Positions 1 through 9,069 of a stretch of 62,460 bases of DNA are shown in pieces; the first letter of the stretch is position 1; each line of letters opens with the position of its first letter. This DNA comes from Salinivirgaceae bacterium (GTDB lineage: Bacteria; Bacteroidota; Bacteroidia; Bacteroidales; SZUA-534), in NCBI GenBank assembly GCA_024405635.1, contig JAKSOL010000016.1, positions 1 through 62,460 on the forward strand, read 5' to 3'. The translations under genes were made by a program, and so were the position numbers. The notes under the pieces are model-generated. The model worked only from the letters and a program-made list of their open reading frames with translations, did no database searches and had not been told where the DNA came from.

Positions 1-182
1 ATACAAAATCAAATTATAGAAGAAAAGGTATTTCTAAGCGAATGGTTGAAATGCTTATTGATGAAGCAAAAGAAAAAGGTGTTACCGAGATTAGTTTGGA
101 TGCAACAGAAATGGGGAGACCATTATATGAGGCATTAGGTTTTGAGAAAAATTGTGCTGGGATGGTACTAGAATTAAGATAG
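1..182 (+). CDS. GNAT-family N-acetyltransferase, C-terminal part (cut by window start)
   Basis: The frame is open from the first base and ends with TAG at 180-182. It encodes about 59 residues of the C-terminal half of a GNAT acetyltransferase. The acetyl-CoA binding motif A is visible near the left edge (YRRKGIS, of the R-x-x-G-x-A/S type), followed by the amphipathic helix and the typical end YEALGF. The acceptor substrate cannot be told from this fragment. A second acetyltransferase gene begins 38 bp downstream in the same direction, so the two may be co-transcribed. Codon use (AGA, GGA, many A/T-ending codons) differs from the AAC/GAC/CGC-rich genes further right, which suggests acquisition by transfer. 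Confidence 0.8.
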   Translation, partial: TKSNYRRKGISKRMVEMLIDEAKEKGVTEISLDATEMGRPLYEALGFEKNCAGMVLELR

Positions 183-220
183 GAAACTCCTATTTTTAGT
201 GTTAGAAGGGAAATTGTAAA

Positions 221-625
221 ATGAGTATAGAATATAAAGAAATTCACGAATTTGAAGCTGAACAATTGAAGGACTTATTTCTTTCTGTTGAATGGTCATC
301 AGGTCATTATCCAGATAAGTTAGTAGTAGCAATGAAAAATTTCCAGACTGTGTATTCTGCATGGGAAGGGGAAAAACTTGTAGGAATGATTTGTGCTATG
401 GATGATGGAATTATGAATGCATATGTTCATTATTTGTTAGTAAATCCACAATATCATGGAAACACGATAGGAAGAACATTGGTAGCTATGATGAAAGAAC
501 ATTATAAAGATTATCTGAGAGTAGCAGTTATTGCATATGATAACGAATTACATTTTTATGAACAATGTGGATTTGTAAAAAGTAATGATGCATCACCAAT
601 GTTTATTACATCATTATGGACATAA
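221..625 (+). CDS. GNAT-family N-acetyltransferase
   Basis: This is a 134-residue single-domain GNAT protein. The N-terminal half carries the expected strand EGEKLVGMICAMDDG. Motif A is present as QYHGNTIGRTLV, and the end contains YEQCGF, usual for the family. The motif is slightly irregular: the Q-x-x-G-x-G/A pattern has Thr where Gly or Ala is expected. A purine-rich stretch (AGAAGGGAAA) lies about ten bases before the ATG, a better ribosome site than most genes here have. Like its left neighbour it is rich in AGA/GGA codons and unlike the rest of the window. The substrate is unknown; small-molecule or drug acetylation is possible but not shown. Confidence 0.85.
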   Translation: MSIEYKEIHEFEAEQLKDLFLSVEWSSGHYPDKLVVAMKNFQTVYSAWEGEKLVGMICAMDDGIMNAYVHYLLVNPQYHGNTIGRTLVAMMKEHYKDYLRVAVIAYDNELHFYEQCGFVKSNDASPMFITSLWT

Positions 626-889
626 ATTCAGATTTTGCTGTTTTAGTTTTACATAATGCTCAAACTCAGACAAGCAAAACGACTATGCGCTAATTTGCTG
701 ATTCAATGCATATTACCATTGATTTGCAATTAAAAAAATTTAATCAAATCGGGAATTTTTAGCAAAATTTCTTCATTTTTTCGTTTCTGTTTACGTCCAT
801 AACAAAAGTCAAATTATGTTTGTTTTAAACTATCAATTACTCAAACCTCACTTCAACAAATAACATCATAAAACTTTCAGTTCAAAAGC

Positions 890-897
890 TACCTTTG
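890..897 (+). promoter_or_regulatory. Possible Bacteroidota -7 promoter box
   Basis: TACCTTTG matches the TAnnTTTG consensus and lies only 4 bp before the ATG of the next acetyltransferase. If it is used, the transcript would be nearly leaderless. No convincing TTG -33 element is seen at the usual distance. The rest of the 276-bp gap before it contains nothing recognisable. Confidence 0.35.
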
Positions 898-901
898 CTA
901 T

Positions 902-1444
902 ATGCAAATCACCATAAAACCAATAGTACCAAACGACCAATTGTGGCAGCCTTTCATCGGTTTATACTGCTCTGCTTTTCCCGAAAATGAGCGCCGCGAC
1001 ATAAATCGCCTTGCCGAAATGACAAATTCTACAAATTTGATGCATGTAAATGCCATAATGCAAAACCAATTATTTGTAGGATTATTGGTTTATTGGACGT
1101 TTGACTCGTTCAACTATCTTGAACATTTTGCCATATTGCCCACCCATAGAGGTAAGGGCTTAGGCACAGCCGCTATTAAGGAACTAACTACCGAAAAACA
1201 GTTTTGGCTACTTGAAGTAGAACCCGACGAAACAGAACTTACACATCGCCGTATTCAGTTTTACAACAGAAATGGGTTTCAGGTACTTGACCGTACATAT
1301 ATACAACCAACTTATAACGGCAACCCTAACAACCAAGTTCCGCTATGGATAATGGGAAATAAACAAGCCCACGACGTTAGCAAAGAGATTGAAACAATAA
1401 AAAGCAATGTTTACGGCATACAATCAGCAATTGCTGTTTTGTAG
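902..1444 (+). CDS. GNAT-family N-acetyltransferase
   Basis: This is a 180-residue acetyltransferase. It shows motif A (HRGKGLGTAAIKEL), preceded by the strand LEHFAILP and followed by a late segment RIQFYNRNGFQVLD, the usual GNAT layout. The N-terminal region has F-x-x-NERRD, seen in several small-molecule GNATs. Its codon use fits the rest of the window, unlike the two upstream acetyltransferases. The 3' end overlaps the convergent gene on the opposite strand by 34 bp. The acceptor substrate cannot be predicted. Confidence 0.85.
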   Translation: MQITIKPIVPNDQLWQPFIGLYCSAFPENERRDINRLAEMTNSTNLMHVNAIMQNQLFVGLLVYWTFDSFNYLEHFAILPTHRGKGLGTAAIKELTTEKQFWLLEVEPDETELTHRRIQFYNRNGFQVLDRTYIQPTYNGNPNNQVPLWIMGNKQAHDVSKEIETIKSNVYGIQSAIAVL

Positions 1445-2055
1445 AATTTACGGCGTTGTTCAATCGACACATCAAATTTTCGGAACGAATGGTTGCGCAA
1501 GTCGCAGGCAAAGAACTCGTTGCTTTGCGATATGTAAAGATACTTATACACCATTTTGTTGGTTGATTGCAACTCAGCAGTATATTCTATAGCTCGCCAA
1601 ATGTCGTCGTGTGACAATTGCTCTTTTGAGAACACAAACAAGCCAAACTCCTTCATCTGACCATAAAAGCCATCGCCTACTTTACGCACTTTGCTCTCAA
1701 TAATACGTTGAAGTGGCAATGCCAAAGCCCAATAATCGTACTCAAACCGGCCAACAAACCTATTATCCAAGCCATAGTTGTAACCATAGGTTATTATGTC
1801 GTTTCGGTCTGAAAACGAAACCTCAACAACTGCGTCGCCAGCCATGTCGTTAATCATAGCATTAGCCACTTTTTTGCTCTCGTGCATAGCGCGAGTAACT
1901 TCTATACCCAAACCAAGAGCATCGTCTTGCAAGTCGGGCCTATCGCGGTTAACCAAATTAGCATAGCGAGGACCGAGAAACTCCACAAGTTCGGCTTTAG
2001 CATAACGCTCAAAGAAACATGTATCGAATTTTGGTTTTTCGTGTTGGGTTGTCAT
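1411..2055 (-). CDS. Conserved-looking hypothetical protein, possible nuclease-like fold
   Basis: This 214-residue protein was not recognised. It has no signal peptide or membrane segment and looks like a soluble cytoplasmic protein. A stretch near residues 38-54 (RPDLQ followed by GLGIEVT) resembles the P-D ... E-x-[KT] core of PD-(D/E)xK nucleases, but Thr replaces the usual Lys, so this is only a hint. The middle has aromatic-rich segments (ITYGYNYG, FEYDYWALALP). It overlaps the end of the convergent acetyltransferase by 34 bp and is separated from the divergent PPIase operon by 236 bp. Composition looks native to this genome. Confidence 0.6.
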   Translation of the reverse strand: MTTQHEKPKFDTCFFERYAKAELVEFLGPRYANLVNRDRPDLQDDALGLGIEVTRAMHESKKVANAMINDMAGDAVVEVSFSDRNDIITYGYNYGLDNRFVGRFEYDYWALALPLQRIIESKVRKVGDGFYGQMKEFGLFVFSKEQLSHDDIWRAIEYTAELQSTNKMVYKYLYISQSNEFFACDLRNHSFRKFDVSIEQRRKFYKTAIADCMP

Positions 2056-2291
2056 TGTTAATATAGTGAGTTGAATGCTAAACTATAAAAAATCAACAAT
2101 TAAGCGTCATAAAACGCAAAACCTTTAAATAACGCAGTTAAAAGCGGCATCGGCCTAGTTTTTTGACCTTTCAGTTCTACCTTTTTTTAGTATTTTCGCA
2201 CGTTTAGTGTAGTATTAACAATCACACAGGAAACACAACTCAACACACTGATTAACAGTTAAATGAAACCACAAAACGCAACCAATATACA

Positions 2292-4304
2292 ATGAAACGA
2301 CCAATAACACTGCTTGCTTTTTTTGCACTTGTATTAAGCACTTTTGCGCAGCAAAACATCGGCAACGTATTGTTTACCATTGATAACGAGCCAGTAACAA
2401 CCGACGAATTTAAACGCATCTACTCAAAAAACACTACTGATGTAGCCTACGATTCTGCATCGGTTTACCAATACCTTGACTTATTTGTGAACTACAAACT
2501 TAAGGTAGCCGAAGCTAAAAAATTAAAATACGATACCCTACCCGATTTTCTTCATGAATTAGCGGGCTACCGTGCCCAACTATCAAAGCCATATTTTACC
2601 GACCCAACTGTTGACGATTCGCTTTACTACGAAGCTTACGACCATATGCACTGGGACGTTGAAGCATCGCACATTCTTATAGCATGCAACGAAGACGCAG
2701 CTCCAGCCGACACGCTAAAAGCATACCAAAAAGCACTTAAAGTTCGCAAAGAAGCTATGGCCAAAGGGGCCGACTTTAACAAATTGGCTCGCAAGTATTC
2801 CGACGATCCATCGGTTGAAATAAATGGTGGATATTTGGGATACTTCACCGCCTTTTCAATGGTATATCCGTTTGAAAAAACAGCCTATGCTACTCAACCG
2901 GGGCAAGTATCAGACATTTGTCGTACCGCATTTGGCTATCACGTTATAAAAGTAACAGGTAAACGTCCAAATCCTGGCAAGTTCAAAGTAGCACATATTC
3001 TTGTACGCGTATCGTCATCGGCAGCAGAAAATGTTCAAAAAGCCAAACTTGACCGTGCCCAAATGATATACGACTCACTTGTCAGCGGAGCATCATGGAA
3101 TAATATGGTACTTAATTATACCGACGATCGTTCATCGGTAAACACCAACGGCGTTATTGATAGCTATTTTACCACAGGCCGAATGGTTCCAGAATTTGAG
3201 CAAGCTGCATTTAAACTTCAAAACAGAGGCGATTTTTCGCGACCAATCCGTACCAATTATGGTTGGCACATTGTTCGCCTTGAGGACAAAAAACAAAATG
3301 GTGCATTTGAACAAGAACTACCTAGCATTAAGAAACTCATGTCGAAAGATGCTAGAAAAGATATGGCACAAAGTCGTGTAATTAGCAAACTTAAGAAGGA
3401 ATATAATTTTACTGAAGACCGACAAACAATGCTTGAATTCACCAAATTGGTTGACTCGACCGTATTTGATGGCGCATGGGATATTGCTAAAGCAACTGGC
3501 AAGAACAAGGTGATTTTTAGTTTCGATACCGTTAAATACACACAAAGCCAATTTGCTCAACATTTTGCAAACCGCAAAGCACAGCGTAACAATGTAAATG
3601 TTCCAATAGCAGTGTTTGTTGAACGCGAATACAACCAGATAGTCAACAACGCCATTATTCAATTTGAAAATTTGCATCTTGAAGAAAAATACACCGATTT
3701 TAAAAACCTATTCACCGAGTATTACGACGGTATTTTGCTATTCAACATAACCGATAAAAATGTGTGGAGTCGCGCCAATACCGATAGTGTGGGGCTTAAC
3801 AAATTTTATCAAGCCAACAAAGACCGATACATGTGGCCCGAACGAGTTAACGTATTATGCTACCGCATTGACAAAAACAAACTACAAGGTAGCAACATAA
3901 CAAACGACAAAGCGGTACAAACAATAACAAAAGCCATAGCAAAAGCTGCAAAAAAGAACAATGATTTTAACGCTGCTATTTCAAATGCTACCGCTAAATG
4001 GAAACTAAGCCAACCATTGACAGAAAAAATGAACATTAGCAAATATCGCAAAGGCGAAAACGTTGAGATTGACGATATAAAATGGATTGCAGGATCCTCA
4101 AAAATTGTAGAGCATGCCAATAGCACATATATATATTATGTGCTTGATAATATAGCTCCAGAAACAAAAAAACTAAACGAATGTCGCGGCTTAGTTGTAG
4201 CTGACTATCAAGAATATCTTGAAAAAGAATGGCTTGCAGAACTGCATAGCAAACACAATATACAAATAAACGACAGCGTTGTTAAATCGCTTATAACAAA
4301 ATGA
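2292..4304 (+). CDS. Periplasmic peptidyl-prolyl isomerase with two parvulin domains
   Basis: A 670-residue exported protein with a clear signal peptide ending at TFAQ near residue 20. Two PpiC/parvulin domains are visible: one from about residue 120 (ASHILIACN ... GYLGYF ... FGYHVIKV) and one from about residue 230 (VAHILVRV ... NYGWHIVRLEDKK). The C-terminal half from about residue 345 has no recognised domain and is probably chaperone-like. The family catalyses cis-trans isomerisation of prolyl bonds and helps fold outer-membrane proteins. It is the first gene of a five-gene operon; its stop overlaps the next start by 4 bp (ATGA). A near-match to the -7 box (TATTTTCG) lies about 100 bp upstream. 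Confidence 0.9.
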   Translation: MKRPITLLAFFALVLSTFAQQNIGNVLFTIDNEPVTTDEFKRIYSKNTTDVAYDSASVYQYLDLFVNYKLKVAEAKKLKYDTLPDFLHELAGYRAQLSKPYFTDPTVDDSLYYEAYDHMHWDVEASHILIACNEDAAPADTLKAYQKALKVRKEAMAKGADFNKLARKYSDDPSVEINGGYLGYFTAFSMVYPFEKTAYATQPGQVSDICRTAFGYHVIKVTGKRPNPGKFKVAHILVRVSSSAAENVQKAKLDRAQMIYDSLVSGASWNNMVLNYTDDRSSVNTNGVIDSYFTTGRMVPEFEQAAFKLQNRGDFSRPIRTNYGWHIVRLEDKKQNGAFEQELPSIKKLMSKDARKDMAQSRVISKLKKEYNFTEDRQTMLEFTKLVDSTVFDGAWDIAKATGKNKVIFSFDTVKYTQSQFAQHFANRKAQRNNVNVPIAVFVEREYNQIVNNAIIQFENLHLEEKYTDFKNLFTEYYDGILLFNITDKNVWSRANTDSVGLNKFYQANKDRYMWPERVNVLCYRIDKNKLQGSNITNDKAVQTITKAIAKAAKKNNDFNAAISNATAKWKLSQPLTEKMNISKYRKGENVEIDDIKWIAGSSKIVEHANSTYIYYVLDNIAPETKKLNECRGLVVADYQEYLEKEWLAELHSKHNIQINDSVVKSLITK

Positions 4305-5158
4305 TAATGAACAAGTTGATATATATATCCACAATCTACTTGCTTTTAACTTTAACTAGTTGCACACAGCAAAACACCCAAGGTATAGTGCTTGCCGAAT
4401 CAAGCGGAAAAGCACTATATTTAAACGATGTTGACATACCCGAACAACTATCGGGCAACGATAGCATATTATACATTCAAAACTACGTTGACAACTGGAT
4501 TCATCGCCAAGTTGTTCTTGAAAAAGCCGAAGAAAACATTGACAAGCAAAGTTTGCACGCTATGGACAAAATGGTTGACGACTACCGTCGATCGCTTATG
4601 GTGTACAAATACTACCAAATGTACATAACTCAAAAGCTTGATACTTTTATTCTCGACTCTGAAATAACAAACCACTATAACCGATACGGCAACAACTTTA
4701 TACTAAACAACAATGCCATACGAGCTATATTTGTTCAAGTGCCCAAGAGTTTACCAGACGGCGACAAATTACGCCAACTTATTCGCAGCGACCGCGAAAA
4801 AGACATGATTGAACTTGAAGAAATATGCTACAAAAGTGCACGCACATTCAACGCTGGTAATAATTGGGAATATGCCGACGAGTCGATAAAACAACTTCCA
4901 GAAGGCACAATAACCAACACCGAAAAATTTCTGCAATCGTCAAAAAAATATGTTGAAGCACAAGACTCAATATACAACTACCTATATCGCATAATTGAAG
5001 TACGATTTATTGGCGAGCAATCGCCACTAGAACTATCACGCAACAAAGTGAAAGAGATAATACTCAACCACCGCAAAAACAAACTAATAAAAGAACTTGA
5101 CAACCAAATATATATTGATGCAGTTAACAAAAATAAGTTCACAAACTATGTTAAATAG
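4301..5158 (+). CDS. Lipoprotein, SurA/PpiC-like chaperone subunit without a clear catalytic domain
   Basis: A 285-residue protein with a lipoprotein signal (lipobox LTSC, Cys near residue 21). The body is helical and charged, with a region near residues 60-130 resembling the N-terminal chaperone domain of SurA-type isomerases (NWIHRQVVLEKAEE). No parvulin motif pair such as G-x-x-H-I or G-G-x-L-G is visible, so isomerase activity is doubtful. It lies between two parvulin genes, overlapping the first by 4 bp and followed within 10 bp by surA, so a shared role in outer-membrane protein folding is inferred. Either ATG 4301 or ATG 4307 may be the start; the signal peptide is intact with both. 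Confidence 0.75.
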   Translation: MIMNKLIYISTIYLLLTLTSCTQQNTQGIVLAESSGKALYLNDVDIPEQLSGNDSILYIQNYVDNWIHRQVVLEKAEENIDKQSLHAMDKMVDDYRRSLMVYKYYQMYITQKLDTFILDSEITNHYNRYGNNFILNNNAIRAIFVQVPKSLPDGDKLRQLIRSDREKDMIELEEICYKSARTFNAGNNWEYADESIKQLPEGTITNTEKFLQSSKKYVEAQDSIYNYLYRIIEVRFIGEQSPLELSRNKVKEIILNHRKNKLIKELDNQIYIDAVNKNKFTNYVK

Positions 5159-5168
5159 ACAAGCATAT

Positions 5169-6521
5169 ATGAAAAAACACATTGTGGCCCTAATAATTGC
5201 CGCCACATCAGCAATAAGCACATCGGCACAAAACGACAGCATAATACTCGACAAGATTATGGCAGTAATTGGCCGCCAAGCAGTAATGTATAGCGACATT
5301 GAAAACCAATTTGCTCAAATGAAACAGCAAGGTTACTATGTAACCAATGATGCACGTTGCGAAATACTAGAGCAAGCCATGTACACCAAACTGCTAGTAC
5401 ACAAAGCATGGGTTGATACTGTTGAAGTATCGGATGCCGAAGTAAATAACGAACTTGAATACCGAATTAACTACTACGCTAACCAAATTGGCAGCATTGA
5501 AAAACTTGAAGAGTACTACGGCAAAAGCATAAGCGAAATTCGCGAAGAATATAGCGAGACCATTAGAGAGCAAAAAACCGCCGAGCGCATGCAACAAACC
5601 ATTGGAGCTGATGTTTCAGTTACACCACAAGATGTACGCAACTATTACAAATCGATACCAAGCGATAGCCTTCCAATTATAAACACCGAATTTGAACTAG
5701 AGCAACTTGCCATTTTTCCAAAAGTGCAAGAGTCTGAAGTTCTTCGCATAAAAGACCGTTTACGTGAATTTAAAAATCGAGTAGCAAACGGCGAGAGTTT
5801 TGCAACATTAGCTGTACTCTACTCCGAAGACCGAGGTTCGGCAATGCGAGGTGGCGAGCTTGGCTTTATGAGCCGCGGAGACTTAGTTGCCGAATTTTCA
5901 GCAGTAGCATTCAGCCTAGAACCAAACGAAGTTTCAAAGGTTGTAAAAACCGAATATGGATACCACATCATTCAAATGATTGAAAAGAAAGGCGAACGAA
6001 TGAACTGCCGCCACATTTTAATGAAACCACAAATAAGCTACACCGAGCGACAAAATACAATGAACTTGCTCGACTCAATCAAAAACCTTATTGACACAAA
6101 AGAAGTAACATTTAAGGAAGCTTGTTGGAAATTCTCTGACGACGAAGACACACGACTAAACGGTGGTGTTATGGTAAACAACGCAACCGGAACTTCACGT
6201 TTTGAGGCCGAACAACTCGACCCTAAAGTAGCAACCGCCATTCGCAACCTTGAAGTTGGGCAAGTATCAAAACCATTTGAAACCGAAGACGAACAAGGTC
6301 GCACAGTTTGCAAAATAGTGTTACTGCGCAACAAAACAGCACCACACAAAGCATCACTAGGCATTGACTACCAACGCTTACAAGACATGGCTTTGGCTAA
6401 AAAACGCGAGGACTATATGAAAGAATGGATTGAGCAAACCATTAACGAAACATACATTCGCATCGATCCCGAATACAAAAACTGCAACTTCAGCATCAAA
6501 GCTTGGAAATACGTTGAATAA
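5169..6521 (+). CDS. surA: SurA-like periplasmic chaperone and peptidyl-prolyl isomerase
   Basis: This 450-residue protein has a signal peptide (MKKHIVALII ... SAQ). It then has a SurA N-terminal domain (DKIMAVIGRQAVMYSDIE) and two parvulin-type domains at about residues 165-275 and 280-390 (GGELGFMSRGDLV, YGYHIIQMIEKKG, CRHILMKP). SurA escorts unfolded outer-membrane proteins through the periplasm. The ATG at 5169 is chosen because it places the signal peptide at the N terminus; the frame is open further up to 5097 but that would overlap the lipoprotein gene. The stop and the next ATG overlap as TAATG. The second parvulin-like domain is less well conserved than the first, as is usual in SurA. 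Confidence 0.92.
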   Translation: MKKHIVALIIAATSAISTSAQNDSIILDKIMAVIGRQAVMYSDIENQFAQMKQQGYYVTNDARCEILEQAMYTKLLVHKAWVDTVEVSDAEVNNELEYRINYYANQIGSIEKLEEYYGKSISEIREEYSETIREQKTAERMQQTIGADVSVTPQDVRNYYKSIPSDSLPIINTEFELEQLAIFPKVQESEVLRIKDRLREFKNRVANGESFATLAVLYSEDRGSAMRGGELGFMSRGDLVAEFSAVAFSLEPNEVSKVVKTEYGYHIIQMIEKKGERMNCRHILMKPQISYTERQNTMNLLDSIKNLIDTKEVTFKEACWKFSDDEDTRLNGGVMVNNATGTSRFEAEQLDPKVATAIRNLEVGQVSKPFETEDEQGRTVCKIVLLRNKTAPHKASLGIDYQRLQDMALAKKREDYMKEWIEQTINETYIRIDPEYKNCNFSIKAWKYVE

Positions 6522-7504
6522 TGATACATTTTGCTACCGATACCGAAGCTGCTGACGCACTGCACAGTTCATATAACAAGGTGCTTGCCGAAGTTAAAAA
6601 AGTGATTATTGGACAAGACTCAGTAATCAGCAACACCCTTATCTCCATTATAAGCGGTGGCCATTGTTTGCTAGTAGGAGTCCCCGGATTAGCTAAAACC
6701 CTGTTAGTTAATACAATATCCGATGCTCTAGGATTACAATATAGCCGCATTCAATTTACGCCAGACTTGATGCCATCGGACATAATAGGCAGCGAAATAC
6801 TTAACGAACAACGCGATTTTAAGTTCATAAAAGGACCTGTGTTTGCAAACATTGTGTTAGCCGATGAGATTAACCGCACTCCGCCCAAAACACAATCGGC
6901 TTTGCTTGAGGCCATGCAAGAAAAAATAGTAACAGCATCGGGCATCAGCTACAAACTACCCGACCCGTTTTTTGTTCTTGCAACACAAAACCCAATTGAG
7001 CAAGAAGGAACATACCCGTTACCAGAAGCTCAGTTAGACCGATTTATGTTTATGATTCAGTTGAACTACCCATCGTTCAACGATGAGATAGACATCGTTA
7101 GTCAAACCACATCAAACATAACACAAAAGGCAACAGCTGTTTTATCTGCCGAGGAGTTAACTTATTTTCAGCAACTTGTGCGCCGTGTCCCCGCAAACCA
7201 CAATGTGGTAAAATATGCAGTAAGCATTGTATCGGCCACACGCCCCGACAACGAATTAGCTACAGAACAAACCAAACAATATATTACTTGGGGAGCAGGA
7301 CCAAGAGCATCACAATACCTGATTTTGGGAGCAAAAGCCCACGCATTAGTCAACGGAAAATACTCGCCCGATATTGAAGACGTGCAAGCAGTGGCAGTAA
7401 ACGTACTGCGCCACCGCATTGTACGCAACTACAAAGCAGAAGCAAATGGCATAAGCGAGCAAGACATTATAAACCAAATAGTAAAGGACACAAAATGGTT
7501 CTAA
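6521..7504 (+). CDS. MoxR-family AAA+ ATPase
   Basis: A 327-residue AAA+ protein of the MoxR/RavA group. The Walker A motif is at about residues 53-60 (GVPGLAKT) and Walker B at about 111-118 (IVLADEINR). Sensor and arginine-finger regions follow (LATQNPIEQEGTYPLPEAQLDRF), and the C-terminal lid domain includes WGAGPRASQYLI. MoxR ATPases act as chaperones, usually with von Willebrand factor A partners; none is encoded next to it here. Instead it lies in the outer-membrane biogenesis operon, overlapping surA by one base and the OstA gene by 10 bp. That may mean a role in envelope assembly, which is inference. Confidence 0.92.
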   Translation: MIHFATDTEAADALHSSYNKVLAEVKKVIIGQDSVISNTLISIISGGHCLLVGVPGLAKTLLVNTISDALGLQYSRIQFTPDLMPSDIIGSEILNEQRDFKFIKGPVFANIVLADEINRTPPKTQSALLEAMQEKIVTASGISYKLPDPFFVLATQNPIEQEGTYPLPEAQLDRFMFMIQLNYPSFNDEIDIVSQTTSNITQKATAVLSAEELTYFQQLVRRVPANHNVVKYAVSIVSATRPDNELATEQTKQYITWGAGPRASQYLILGAKAHALVNGKYSPDIEDVQAVAVNVLRHRIVRNYKAEANGISEQDIINQIVKDTKWF

Positions 7505-9069
7505 ACCGCATAAAACTATTTTTCAGCACATTAGCACTATTACTTGCCACAGCAAACATAGCTTTAGCACAACAAAAGGTGACCAAAGTAGAATTGTTGC
7601 GAGCAAAAACCATTAAGTCAAACTCAAACATTGCCAATGGCGCTCGCCGATTGATTGGCAACGTTGCTTTCCGCCAAGAAACTGCCATAATGGAGTGCGA
7701 CAGCGCATACTTTTATGCTGACCGCAACGCATTTGACGCATTTGGACATGTTCATCTATATAAAGAAAACGACAACAATGTAGAGGTAAAAGCCGACTAC
7801 CTACATCACGATGGTAACAAAAAAATAGCACAATTTCGAAACCACGTTGTGCTACGCGATAGCCAAATTGTGATGACAACCGACTCGCTTGACTATGACA
7901 CTTTTAACGACATTGGCTACTACGACCATTCTGCCACTATTGTTGATAGCGCCACCACACTAAAGAGCATCAAAGGATACTACTATAACAAGCGCAACGA
8001 GGTTTATTTTTGGAACAAAGTTGAAATTGACCACAATTTGGGCGAATACCAAATGTTTACCGACACACTGCTTTACAACACCGAAAGCAAAATCGCAACC
8101 TTTTTTGGCCCTACCCACTTCTACAACGATACAAACTACATGTATGCTCGCTACGGGTGGTATAATACCGACAACGAAACAGCCATGTTCAAACACGATG
8201 CATTGTTCCGAAACCCACACCAAACAGTAACCTGCGACAGTATGGGATTTAATCGTACCGACGAAAGTGGCCGCGCCATGTCAAATGTTGTTGCAGTTGA
8301 CTCGTCGCAAAATGTAAAAATAACAGGACACTACGTTGAAATGCACAAAGAGCCTGAGCTATTAATAGTTACCGATAGCGCCTTAGTAATTTACATTATG
8401 GAGGGCGATTCACTATTTATACACGCCGATACGCTCCAAATGGAAAAAGACACAAACGATATTCGTTCAGTACGAGCCTTTAACCACGTTAGAGCCTTCA
8501 AATCGGATTTACAATTCCAAACCGACTCAATATTTTTCTCACTTCGCGATAGTATTGCCCAATTCCACGGCTCTCCCATTTTTTGGGTACAAGGCAACCA
8601 AGTATCGGCAACATACATTGAAGCATACATAAAAAACAACGAACTTGAAAATTTCAAATTATTCCGAATGGGTTTTATGGTTTCGCCACAAGACGAAACT
8701 CACTATAACCAAATAAAAGGAAGGGAAATGACAGGATATATGCGCAACAATGCGTTATATAAACTTGAAGTTCACCAAGACAGTCGAACACTATATTTCC
8801 CAACCGACCAAGGCGAAATAGTGGGTATGAACAAAGGCGAAAGTTCAAGTATGACAATAAACCTACGCAACAACAAAATATCGCGCATAACATACAAGAG
8901 CGACCCTGTATCAAACACCTATCCATTAGAAAAGGTTAAAGAAAATGAGATGAAATTACAGGGATTTCGTTGGCTTGACGAGCATCGTCCCAAAAAGCCA
9001 ACCGATGTATTTGTTTGGCCCAACATTGAACCTATGCCAACCTCAACACGCAGAAATAGCAACTACTAA
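7495..9069 (+). CDS. OstA/LptA-like periplasmic protein (lipopolysaccharide transport)
   Basis: This 524-residue exported protein has a signal peptide (LFFSTLALLLATANIALAQ). It then has a long run of beta-strand repeats typical of the OstA/LptA jelly-roll: alternating short strands with motifs such as NGARRLIGNVAFRQ, ADYLHHDGNKKIAQF and KSIKGYYYNKRNEVYFWN. The family forms the periplasmic bridge carrying lipopolysaccharide to the outer membrane. It is longer than enterobacterial LptA (under 200 residues), as is common in Bacteroidota, and may contain two to three repeats of the domain. It starts inside the last codons of the MoxR gene (10-bp overlap) and ends the operon, converging with the CNNM gene with a 4-bp overlap. 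Confidence 0.85.
   Translation: MVLNRIKLFFSTLALLLATANIALAQQKVTKVELLRAKTIKSNSNIANGARRLIGNVAFRQETAIMECDSAYFYADRNAFDAFGHVHLYKENDNNVEVKADYLHHDGNKKIAQFRNHVVLRDSQIVMTTDSLDYDTFNDIGYYDHSATIVDSATTLKSIKGYYYNKRNEVYFWNKVEIDHNLGEYQMFTDTLLYNTESKIATFFGPTHFYNDTNYMYARYGWYNTDNETAMFKHDALFRNPHQTVTCDSMGFNRTDESGRAMSNVVAVDSSQNVKITGHYVEMHKEPELLIVTDSALVIYIMEGDSLFIHADTLQMEKDTNDIRSVRAFNHVRAFKSDLQFQTDSIFFSLRDSIAQFHGSPIFWVQGNQVSATYIEAYIKNNELENFKLFRMGFMVSPQDETHYNQIKGREMTGYMRNNALYKLEVHQDSRTLYFPTDQGEIVGMNKGESSSMTINLRNNKISRITYKSDPVSNTYPLEKVKENEMKLQGFRWLDEHRPKKPTDVFVWPNIEPMPTSTRRNSNY

Noticed and set aside
5097..5168. Longer start for the SurA-like protein
   Set aside because: It would place 24 residues before the signal peptide and overlap the lipoprotein gene.
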